Source of the DNA: UBA9300 sp964577305
GTDB taxonomy: Bacteria; Bacteroidota; Bacteroidia; Bacteroidales; VadinHA17
NCBI GenBank assembly: GCA_964577305.1
Contig: CAZNYS010000009.1
Coordinates: 1 to 64,000, forward strand
Direction of reading: 5' to 3'
DNA length: 64,000 nucleotides
This document shows positions 7,979 through 15,937 of this stretch, piece after piece (the stretch's first letter is position 1; each line of letters begins with the position of its first letter). A program made the translations under genes and the position numbers. The notes beneath the pieces are model-generated. The model saw only the letters and a list, made by a program, of their open reading frames with translations. It was not told where the DNA came from and ran no database searches.

Positions 7979-10177
7979 GTGAAAGACGAAACTACAGCCA
8001 TAAAAAACAAATACAGGTCATTACTGAGGGCTTCATCGCGGATTATTGAAAGCGGGGATGACCAGAGGAAGATAAGGAAAGCCCTTGAAATCCTTGTAGA
8101 ATGCCTTGGTGATAAGAAGACTATCACCGGACAATCATCTGTTATACATGCACTGTCAGTTGCACGTATAGTGGTTGATGAAATGGGGCTTGGACTGACC
8201 TCCCTGATAGCTTCCATTCTTCATGATTGTTCCGGAAAGATTGATTTAAACGATAAAAAAATTGAAAAAGTCTTCGGAAGCAATGTTTTGAAAGTTCTGA
8301 AAGGATTGGCAAACATAGAAAATATAGAGACTACAAGATCAACATACCAAGCCGAAAATTTCCTGAAACTCATCCTCAGCCTGGCTGATGACATAAGAGT
8401 AATACTGATAAAACTGGTTGAGCGACTTGAATATATGAGGAACCTTAAGGGTGCAAAGACTGAAGTGCGTCTCAGGCTGGCCTCTGAATCATATTTCCTG
8501 TATGCGCCACTGGCCCACAGGCTTGGACTGTATAAGCTGAAATCTGAAATGGAAGACAGGGCAATGATGTATCTTGATCCTGCTGCTTACAAAATGATTG
8601 AACAAAAGGTGAAGCATACAACCTCTTCACGTAACCGTCTGATACGGGATTTCTCAACACCACTCAGGGCTGAGCTGGACAGACAAAAAATAAAATACCA
8701 GATAAAAGGACGCACCAAGTCAATTCATTCAATATGGCAGAAGATGAACCGTCAGGGTGTTGAATTCGAAGAGGTGTACGATGTTTTTGCCATTCGAATA
8801 ATCCTGGATAGTGAAAAAGAAAGGGAGAAGGCCGATTGCTGGAAGATATATTCACTTGTAACTGACCTGTATCAGCCCAATCCCAGCAGGCTGAGAGACT
8901 GGATATCTTTACCTAAATCAAATGGTTACGAATCCCTGCATACCACAGTCATAGGACCACGTAATAAATGGGTGGAAGTGCAGATACGTTCTGCCAGGAT
9001 GGATGATATTGCGGAAAAAGGACTTGCCGCACATCATAAATATAAAGGTACTGAAGGAGATAAGGCAATAGATAAGTGGCTGTTGCATATGAGGGAGATA
9101 CTGGAATCAGCGGATGAAGAAGATAAAGAACTTATTGAACAGGTAAGGTCCGGCCTTTACACAGATGAAGTGTTTGTTTTTACACCGAGAGGTGATTTGA
9201 AACGCCTGGCAGCCGGGGCTACCGTGCTGGATTTTGCATTTGAAATACATACACAGGTAGGAGAGAGCTGCGTGGGAGCAAAAGTGAACGGAAGGAATGT
9301 AGGTATAAAATATGTTCTCGAAAATGGTGACCAGGTAGCCGTGTTAACTTCAAAAAACCAGAAGCCAAAACAGGACTGGCTATCATTTGTTGCAACGGGA
9401 AAGGCGAAAAGCCGTATTAAGAGTGCACTTAATGCGGAAAAAGTGAAATCAGCAGCTGAAGGTAAGGCAATGCTGGTAAGACGTCTGAAAAACTGGAAAA
9501 TAACTTATGATGATGCCCTGGTGAAATCATTGCTTGATAACTTTAAACTACCGAATGCCACTGAACTTTATTACCAGATCCAGTGCGAAAAGATAGATCT
9601 TCAGGATGTTAAGGATTACCTTAAAAATGAAGGACAAAAAAAGAAGACTGAAATAAGAAGTAATGAGGAAATAAGCCGGAAAGTACAGGAGGAAGTGGAT
9701 ACCAGGCTTGTTACAGGTGCCATGTTCAGCGATTATCTTATTATCGATAATAAGGTGGAAGGACTGGATTATAAGCTCGCTAAATGCTGTAATCCGGTAC
9801 CGGGAGATAAAATATTCGGCTTTGTTACAATAACAGAAGGGGTAAAAATCCATAGAGTGAATTGCCCCAATGCTCCCTACCTTATGGCTAACTACCCTTA
9901 CCGTGTTCTCATGGCCAGGTGGACAAAAGTGGAGGAGAGCCCTGCATTCCAGACCGGTATACGAATTGTCGGTGTCGATGACCATGCCATGATAACCAAA
10001 ATATATGAGGTGCTTACTTCATATAAAGTAAGTCTCAGGAATTTTAAGTACGAAAATCATGATGGGATGTTTGAAGGTATAGTTTATTTATTTGTCCCTA
10101 ACACAAACATCCTTAATGGTTTAATAAAAAAGATAGCATCTATAGACGGAGTGCTGAAAGCCAACAGGTATGATTAA
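7979..10177 (+). CDS. RelA/SpoT-family (p)ppGpp synthetase with degenerate hydrolase domain
   Basis: A long Rel protein (about 732 residues from the GTG at 7979). Order of domains: HD hydrolase (about 35-185), synthetase (about 215-345, with RLRDWISLPKSNGYESLHTT and WVEVQIRS keeping the key Asp and Glu), TGS (about 385-445), a conserved-cysteine region (KLAKCCNPVPGD near 610) and a C-terminal ACT domain. In the HD domain, the HALSVA and HD residues remain. The ED pair after HD is replaced (HDCSGK instead of HDVVEDT), and LADRLHNMRTL has become LVERLEYMRNL, losing the conserved Asp and Asn. It is therefore probably a synthetase-only, RelA-like enzyme, with an active SpoT-like partner expected elsewhere. 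The start is uncertain because no ATG lies near the N-terminus. Confidence 0.88.
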   Translation: MKDETTAIKNKYRSLLRASSRIIESGDDQRKIRKALEILVECLGDKKTITGQSSVIHALSVARIVVDEMGLGLTSLIASILHDCSGKIDLNDKKIEKVFGSNVLKVLKGLANIENIETTRSTYQAENFLKLILSLADDIRVILIKLVERLEYMRNLKGAKTEVRLRLASESYFLYAPLAHRLGLYKLKSEMEDRAMMYLDPAAYKMIEQKVKHTTSSRNRLIRDFSTPLRAELDRQKIKYQIKGRTKSIHSIWQKMNRQGVEFEEVYDVFAIRIILDSEKEREKADCWKIYSLVTDLYQPNPSRLRDWISLPKSNGYESLHTTVIGPRNKWVEVQIRSARMDDIAEKGLAAHHKYKGTEGDKAIDKWLLHMREILESADEEDKELIEQVRSGLYTDEVFVFTPRGDLKRLAAGATVLDFAFEIHTQVGESCVGAKVNGRNVGIKYVLENGDQVAVLTSKNQKPKQDWLSFVATGKAKSRIKSALNAEKVKSAAEGKAMLVRRLKNWKITYDDALVKSLLDNFKLPNATELYYQIQCEKIDLQDVKDYLKNEGQKKKTEIRSNEEISRKVQEEVDTRLVTGAMFSDYLIIDNKVEGLDYKLAKCCNPVPGDKIFGFVTITEGVKIHRVNCPNAPYLMANYPYRVLMARWTKVEESPAFQTGIRIVGVDDHAMITKIYEVLTSYKVSLRNFKYENHDGMFEGIVYLFVPNTNILNGLIKKIASIDGVLKANRYD

Positions 10178-10218
10178 TATTATTTTGAAATATTCTTAAA
10201 ATACATTAGATTTACATC

Positions 10219-10809
10219 ATGCGAAAACTGGTATTCATATCACTCATCCTTTTTGCAGGAATAAATTTAAACGCGCAAAACCCGTTTATAAATCCAGCGA
10301 TTTTCTATATGCCCGCACCCGGTCCTGAAAAATACTATGCCGATAAGAGTGAAAATGACATTTCAGATAACCACTCATGGGCAAGGTATCAGATACGTAC
10401 CGGTGTAATGTTTAATTCACTTAGTGGCTTTAATACAGTTAATTCATGGATATCACCTTCAGTATTACTTCCGGTAAATTCAAAATTTGTTATTAATATT
10501 GAGGGGACATATATCAACAGTTATTACCCGGGTTACAGCGATGAGAATGGCAGAATTTCTGATTTTATAATGAATGTTAGTGGTATTTATTCAATTAATG
10601 AGAAGATGACCGTTTTCGGTCAATATGCAAAATCACTGATGAACGAAGGCATGTTCGGAAAAAAAGATTTCGAATCAATGACACTTGGAATGGAATTCAT
10701 GCCTCTGCCCGGATTCCGCATTGGCGCCAGTATAACAACTACCAACGGTCTTAACCCGTATTATATGTATCCGGGTTACATGCCTTACCGCTACAGACCA
10801 TACTACTAG
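10219..10809 (+). CDS. Small exported protein, probable outer-membrane protein
   Basis: A 196-residue protein with a signal peptide (cleaved near INLNAQ, residue 20). The mature part has about eight amphipathic strands and a Tyr/Pro-rich end (YMYPGYMPYRYRPYY). No family recognised. A sequence TTG (10185-10187), 19 bp, TAGATTTA (10207-10214) lies directly before the ATG. It is close to the Bacteroidota promoter consensus but leaves almost no leader, so I do not rely on it. It lies 41 bp after the rel gene and could be co-transcribed. Confidence 0.6.
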   Translation: MRKLVFISLILFAGINLNAQNPFINPAIFYMPAPGPEKYYADKSENDISDNHSWARYQIRTGVMFNSLSGFNTVNSWISPSVLLPVNSKFVINIEGTYINSYYPGYSDENGRISDFIMNVSGIYSINEKMTVFGQYAKSLMNEGMFGKKDFESMTLGMEFMPLPGFRIGASITTTNGLNPYYMYPGYMPYRYRPYY

Positions 10810-10889
10810 GTTCCGTTTATATCCGCCGTAGTTTTAACCGAGGCAGAGTTCCGCGTTTAGCGTTGTTTAGCGACGGAGTGAAACGTAGT

Positions 10890-10917
10890 CCCTGACCGAC
10901 AAAAAGGAGCGTCAGGG
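10890..10917. terminator. Inverted repeat between convergent genes
   Basis: CCCTGAC (10890-10896) and GTCAGGG (10911-10917) form a 7-bp stem with a 14-base loop between a plus-strand gene ending at 10809 and a minus-strand gene ending at 10946. No T run follows on either strand, so termination is only a guess. Confidence 0.3.
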
Positions 10918-10945
10918 TTGCATATTCAGCATCCTGCATTCTGTA

Positions 10946-13339
10946 TTATTTCAAATCAATCTTAAGAGATATCGCAGGAATAATGGGGAATAGTGAAACT
11001 GATTTTAATGTTGGTATAACTGCATTATTTGTGGAGCTGACTATAGTTGCATCCAAGTAATAATAATACGAATTTCTCCTGTTATAAACATTATATATGC
11101 TGAGTTCCAGTGCACCGGACCATTTCTTTCTTTCAAAACTGTGGGTATATGATATGTTAAGCCTGTGAAAATCCTTCATCTTGTAAGCATTTATCTCACT
11201 GTTGCTGTAGGCAGGGTGCATCAACCAGTAAGTTGAAACATCACCATCAGAAAAGTCAAAGGATGCCATATTAAAAATATATTCGGGAAGGGTAACTCTT
11301 TCACCTGTGATAAATTTGAAATTAACAGATATACGATTCTTCCTGTCAATACTATAGTTCAGAACCAGTGACAGGTTGTGAGGCCTGTGATGCTTTGCAG
11401 GGAAAAGAATGCCCCCGTTGAGTTCTTCGAAGAAATGAGTTGTTTTTGACAGCGAGTAAGACAACCATCCATTCAGCCTGCCGCTTGGTTTCTCAATGAT
11501 AAATTCTCCTCCGAATGACTCACCCTCACCGGATGTCACAATATCATCAAGACTGACAGGCCGGGTTCTGTAGGAGGTAAGGTTATGAGAGCTGTAGCCG
11601 GCTCTGTAGGCAAGTATATTGTGCATCTTCTTGTAATAAGCTTCAAGTGTAATATAAAACTCTTTGCCGGAAATATTGATATGTGTATTGTATGCCATTG
11701 CTGACTGATCGGCTGTTGCCGGCTTATAGTGGCTGGAAAAGGGAATATAAATATCCATTGGCATACCCAGGCCGGGATTGGTAAGCATATGGAGTGGCTG
11801 GGATGTACGCGCCCATGAAACTTTTAATGAAGCAGATTCACCTGTTAAATATTGCAATCCGATCCTTGGTTCCAGTGAGCTGTAGTTTGAATTTTTTGTA
11901 TGAAAAAAACCGAACCTGAGACCGGTGCTTAACCTTAATCTATCCAAAATAATAAAGTTCCTGGCTAAATGACTGTTCAGTTCTGTCATATATGAAGGAG
12001 CTACATTACTGGCAGTAAAGGTAGAATCAGGTGACGAATAGGAATATTCGAGTCTGGAGGGTACAATAAGATGATGTATTGCTTCCAGGCCTGCTACAAG
12101 CGTATTTATGCTGTCTTTTCTGCTTACGTAGTTTATTCCGGCAGAAATATCCGTAATCGAAGATCTGTAATAATTTTTGTAATTAAGTGTTGGGTCCATA
12201 TATACATTTTCATCCCTGAAATCCATTTGGTAGCCGCTTATGCCGGTATAGATATTTATGTTGGCCCTGTTTTTTGTGAGATGATCATAAGATATTTTTC
12301 CGAACCTGTTTTTCCATATTTGTATATCTTCCGAGTATTGTTCCTTAAACTCTTTTGGTTTGTGTATATCACTGTAATAGTCACGGTCAGAATACATACA
12401 TAGCATCAATGAGTTATTACTGTCTATTTTGTGCTGTGCCTTGAAGTACAAATCGTAGAATCCTGTGTTGTTATAATTGTACCTGTTGGCAATCAGGGAG
12501 TAAAGTTTATCCAGGTATGTCGTTCTTCCGCTGATCATGATCCCGCTCTTGTTTTTGACTATGGGTATATCAGCAATCATTTTAGCCGATATTGTACTGA
12601 TGTCGGCTTTCAAAAATAGTGAATCCATGGCAGGATCATGTGTTTTTATATCAATTACCGATGACAATTTTCCCCCGAATCTGGCAGGGAAAGCTGCTTT
12701 ATAGAAGCTGGCTTCTTCAATGACAAGCGGGTTGGCAGAAGAAAGGAATCCGAGAAGATGGGAAGGTTTGTATATGATGTTATTGTCCAGCAGGTACATG
12801 TTTTGGTCCGTTGAACCACCTCGTACGAAAATATCTGCAGAACCCTCACTGCCTTGGCTTACTCCCGGAAGGGTTGCAATGGTCTTGACCAGGTCTTCCT
12901 CGCCACCTATGGTTGACAGGTTCTGAATAGCTGCGTGTTTTATCTTATCCAGACCCGGGATGATCTTTTCCGTCTTGTTAAAGTAGTTTGTACTGACAGT
13001 TACTTCGCCTATATCATAGTTTATTAATGATGAGCGTAAGAATATATAAACAGATGTGTCATTTCTGAGCGAAACAACCAGTTGTTTCATATAGTAATCA
13101 TCACATTCAGCGAATAATATATACTGTCCTTCAGGTATGCCAAATCGTACCATTCCCTCGTTGTCAGTTTTAAGGTTCTTTCTGACGGCAGGTATCATAA
13201 CATTTGCATTTCTCAGGGGCAAACTGCTTGCAGAATCACAAACATGTACTTTCAGAATACTGAATACATTCTGGGCTTTCCCTTCGGGGAAACACAAACA
13301 GATAAAGAAGATAATTAATATCAGTTGTTTATGTAACAT
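10946..13339 (-). CDS. TonB-dependent receptor with carboxypeptidase-like regulatory domain
   Basis: A 797-residue outer-membrane receptor. Signal peptide (about 1-22, ending EGKAQ), CarboxypepD_reg-like domain (about 28-108, LKVHVCDSASSLPLRNANV), plug domain (about 115-230, with GGEEDLVKTIATLPGV and DIFVRGGSTDQNMYLLDN), then a 22-strand-type barrel to the end. It imports an unknown ligand with energy from TonB. Two bases separate it from the lipoprotein gene upstream, and a DUF4249 lipoprotein comes before that; this three-gene order is common for DUF4249 systems, where DUF4249 takes the place of SusD. Confidence 0.9.
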   Translation of the reverse strand: MLHKQLILIIFFICLCFPEGKAQNVFSILKVHVCDSASSLPLRNANVMIPAVRKNLKTDNEGMVRFGIPEGQYILFAECDDYYMKQLVVSLRNDTSVYIFLRSSLINYDIGEVTVSTNYFNKTEKIIPGLDKIKHAAIQNLSTIGGEEDLVKTIATLPGVSQGSEGSADIFVRGGSTDQNMYLLDNNIIYKPSHLLGFLSSANPLVIEEASFYKAAFPARFGGKLSSVIDIKTHDPAMDSLFLKADISTISAKMIADIPIVKNKSGIMISGRTTYLDKLYSLIANRYNYNNTGFYDLYFKAQHKIDSNNSLMLCMYSDRDYYSDIHKPKEFKEQYSEDIQIWKNRFGKISYDHLTKNRANINIYTGISGYQMDFRDENVYMDPTLNYKNYYRSSITDISAGINYVSRKDSINTLVAGLEAIHHLIVPSRLEYSYSSPDSTFTASNVAPSYMTELNSHLARNFIILDRLRLSTGLRFGFFHTKNSNYSSLEPRIGLQYLTGESASLKVSWARTSQPLHMLTNPGLGMPMDIYIPFSSHYKPATADQSAMAYNTHINISGKEFYITLEAYYKKMHNILAYRAGYSSHNLTSYRTRPVSLDDIVTSGEGESFGGEFIIEKPSGRLNGWLSYSLSKTTHFFEELNGGILFPAKHHRPHNLSLVLNYSIDRKNRISVNFKFITGERVTLPEYIFNMASFDFSDGDVSTYWLMHPAYSNSEINAYKMKDFHRLNISYTHSFERKKWSGALELSIYNVYNRRNSYYYYLDATIVSSTNNAVIPTLKSVSLFPIIPAISLKIDLK

Positions 13340-13341
13340 GA

Positions 13342-13941
13342 TTATTCAATCCTGATATTTAGATTTTTCAGTTCTTTCGCAGATATACATAAAAAGCCAT
13401 TTATTTCAGAGCCGGGGTCTATTTTCATGTTATAAAGGTCATAATTAGCCAGATCATGTTTAAGTTTTTTGTTTGCCCTGGATGCTGCAAAAAGATAACC
13501 TCCGGAAACAGGTGTCAATATCCACCCGGGATTTTTGAATGAGGGATGGAGACCATGGTTTGATATTCCGAGACCCATCACTATTCCGGCGGAACCAACG
13601 ATTATATATATTGCTGATTTATGCTTAACATGCCTGTAATATTCATCAAAAGAGATGATTTCAGTCGGTTCAAAATCATTGAATACTGTAACTGAGGAGC
13701 TGTTTATGGTAAATGGCAGGGTATCCTCATTTATAACTTTAACTGCAACAAACTGTACTTCCTTTTTTGGTTTAATCCTGTCGTTATAGAATGAAGTATC
13801 AGAAAGCAAAATGTGAACATTCTGTCCCCGGTCATATACTCCAGGATACTTCACCATCCCTGGATTAATACCCTTATATGTAGGTATACATCCTGATAAA
13901 GCAGTGATCATAAATATTAACAGCGCAATTACTTTTTTCAT
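13342..13941 (-). CDS. Lipoprotein of unknown function
   Basis: A 199-residue protein with a lipobox (ITALSGC, Cys near residue 18). It has one internal hydrophobic glycine-rich stretch near 115-130 (IYIIVGSAGIVMGLGIS), which may be a second membrane contact. No family recognised. It lies between the DUF4249 gene and the TonB receptor gene and is only 2 bp from the receptor, so it is probably part of the same outer-membrane system. Confidence 0.65.
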   Translation of the reverse strand: MKKVIALLIFMITALSGCIPTYKGINPGMVKYPGVYDRGQNVHILLSDTSFYNDRIKPKKEVQFVAVKVINEDTLPFTINSSSVTVFNDFEPTEIISFDEYYRHVKHKSAIYIIVGSAGIVMGLGISNHGLHPSFKNPGWILTPVSGGYLFAASRANKKLKHDLANYDLYNMKIDPGSEINGFLCISAKELKNLNIRIE

Positions 13942-13985
13942 CTCTTTTTTTTGTCTGATTGGTTTTAGCCTTTATCCTTTCGTCG

Positions 13986-14945
13986 TTAGTCGTTAGTCGT
14001 TTGTTGGTAAATAATCGTCGTATCTGTCAAATAACTACCAAATATCCCGAGCCCTCCTTCAATATTTGAAAACTCGGGAGTTATTCCCCTGAAAAGGTCA
14101 AGGAATGATCCACCGTCCATTACATTATTGATTCCTTCAATAAGCATGAAATATAAAATATAGTCGTATAAATGCTGGTCAGCGCTTACCAGTAACATAT
14201 ATCGTTCTACCTGAAACCAGCTGCCGTACTCAACGTCTTCCTGTTCATAAATATGGAATGGCCATGATTCAAAAATGAAATCGGTGGGTGTACTTTCGAA
14301 TTCCGTGTACAGTTTATGATATGACCTGGTAATGTAGTATCCTGACTCATCGTACCTTCCTATAAGGCTGATTTCGGAGACAAACTGTCTACTTTCGTTT
14401 ATTTTTTTGGACCATGAGCCGTAAAATGAATGACCGTCAATATAATAGCCATCCATATCTACCTTGGTTTCAATCAGCATGGTTTCTTTCCATTCAGCAG
14501 CCACTCCCGGAATAGTTGTTTCAGCAGTTACTTCTTCAAATCCTTCGGCATTTACTGATAAATAATAAGTTTCACCCGGAATAATATCCATTTGTGACTG
14601 GCTGCATCCGTACACATTTCCATCTCTGTGTAAAAGTATCATTTCTGCAGTGCTTGTCTTTTCACTATTCGTCAGAAACACTGTGGCATCAACCTTCAGA
14701 TCTGAAAGATCTATTCCCTGGTGGGGATTTACAGGAAAGGTTTTGGTTACCATTACCTTAACACTATCAGATGAAGGATCGAGTACCCCGTACACAACCA
14801 GTTTGGGCTCCTGTAACAGGGTGGTCAGCTCCACATCGGTTTCTTTGATGCATGACTGAAGGAAAAGCGATATAATTGCAGCCAGGGACATGAAAGAACG
14901 CGAATATGACCTGCATTTATATTGTAATAATGCTCCTGGGGCCAT
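13986..14945 (-). CDS. DUF4249 lipoprotein (TonB receptor partner)
   Basis: A 319-residue protein. After a basic start comes a hydrophobic stretch and a lipobox (ISLFLQSC, Cys near residue 32), then the DUF4249 pattern: TLLQEPKLVVYGVLDPSSDSVKVMVTKTFP, then an immunoglobulin-like region with PGETYYLSVNAEGFEEVTAETTIP. A start at a later Met (MSLAAIIS, residue 19) would give a more usual signal length. Such proteins are surface lipoproteins paired with TonB receptors; the ligand is unknown. A 7-bp-period tract (GTCGTTA, 13979-14000) covers its stop codon. Confidence 0.8.
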   Translation of the reverse strand: MAPGALLQYKCRSYSRSFMSLAAIISLFLQSCIKETDVELTTLLQEPKLVVYGVLDPSSDSVKVMVTKTFPVNPHQGIDLSDLKVDATVFLTNSEKTSTAEMILLHRDGNVYGCSQSQMDIIPGETYYLSVNAEGFEEVTAETTIPGVAAEWKETMLIETKVDMDGYYIDGHSFYGSWSKKINESRQFVSEISLIGRYDESGYYITRSYHKLYTEFESTPTDFIFESWPFHIYEQEDVEYGSWFQVERYMLLVSADQHLYDYILYFMLIEGINNVMDGGSFLDLFRGITPEFSNIEGGLGIFGSYLTDTTIIYQQTTND

Positions 14946-15299
14946 TTTTTAAAGTATTGCATTAAGACACAATAAATTTAAGCCTTTTTATTTTTATTTA
15001 AAAGATCCCTGCCCGGTTTTTATATCCCCTTGCAGTTTATCTTTCTGCAACACTCAAAGCCCATCCATGCTTATTGAATACTAAAGGGAATCCGGGGATA
15101 CGAAGCCCATGACCGACCGGATGGGGAATTTAGAAGATTACCTCCCGGCAGGTAAGAACATTCAGGTAAACTACTATCCAGAAATTTTTACCATATATCA
15201 ACAGACAATCAATTATAATTGGTAAATTTCCTTACTGATAGTAGTTAATGCATATACTCACTTTGAATATATTTTGAAAGCGACTAAAACCTGTTTTCG
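14946..15299. other. 354-bp spacer with no recognised gene
   Basis: This divergent spacer separates the minus-strand DUF4249 gene from the plus-strand pseudogene. I see only a small inverted repeat (TTGCAG and CTGCAA, near 15050) and AT-rich ends. No coding remnant, RNA gene or convincing promoter was found. Confidence 0.5.
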
Positions 15300-15811
15300 A
15301 TGAGAAAGTATAAAGTTATTATTCTTATCACCCTTACTGTCCTTGTTTCCTGCAGGCAAATGCCCAAGCAGGAGAGTTCAGGAGATAATATAGATGTTTC
15401 TCATTTTCTGAACCTCGAACAGGAGATCAGGAAAACATCTATGATGAGAATTCGATCGTACAATTCGGTGCAATGTATTTTGCCGGCTATCTCAGACTCT
15501 TTTTCCAGGCGGGTCGGGAGATACATTATGCTTACTACAATATTTCGTCAAAAACAATTTCAAATTTCAGAATTGTGAATGATATTGACAAAGGCCCTGA
15601 CTTCTTTCCGATGGGAAGCTGCGAAGGAGGCGGATATCATGGAGATGACCTGAAAATACCATATTTTATTGATTTCCGGAAATGCGGTAAATCGGATAAT
15701 TACTATAACCAGATACAGAGTAAATACCCGGAAAGGAAGAAATGGCTGAAAGAGATAATCCCAAACTCACTGGAAGACAATCCATGGATAATGATTACAC
15801 TATCTGAGTAA
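15300..15811 (+). pseudogene. 6-bladed beta-propeller lipoprotein remnant, internally deleted and frameshifted
   Basis: The first frame (15300 to about 15435) encodes a lipoprotein signal (TVLVSC) and NIDVSHFLNLEQEI, as at the start of Bacteroidota 6-bladed beta-propeller lipoproteins. The reading frame then shifts, and from about 15440 to 15811 a second frame (ENSIVQFGAMYFAGYLRLFF, then IVNDIDKGPDFFP, ending EDNPWIMITLSE) matches the end of the same family. Intact members have about 380 residues, so some 200 central residues are gone. The two parts lie in order and together look like one gene that lost its middle. Confidence 0.68.
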
Positions 15812-15937
15812 CAGGAACAAGACAGCAGGGGAACCCGGGATCTTCACAGCTTTGATCCTGGCAGGATTAGCTAAGGTCGGATTATTGAGTGGTACGTTTG
15901 TCAACAAACCAATTAACAAATTAACATTCCTCCGCCT

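Noticed and set aside
10185..10214. TTG-N19-TAGATTTA promoter before the gene at 10219
   Set aside because: One mismatch in the -7 box, and it would leave no leader before the ATG; may be chance in AT-rich sequence.
12071..12403. Open frames on the plus strand inside the TonB receptor gene
   Set aside because: They are antisense shadows of a well-supported receptor frame.
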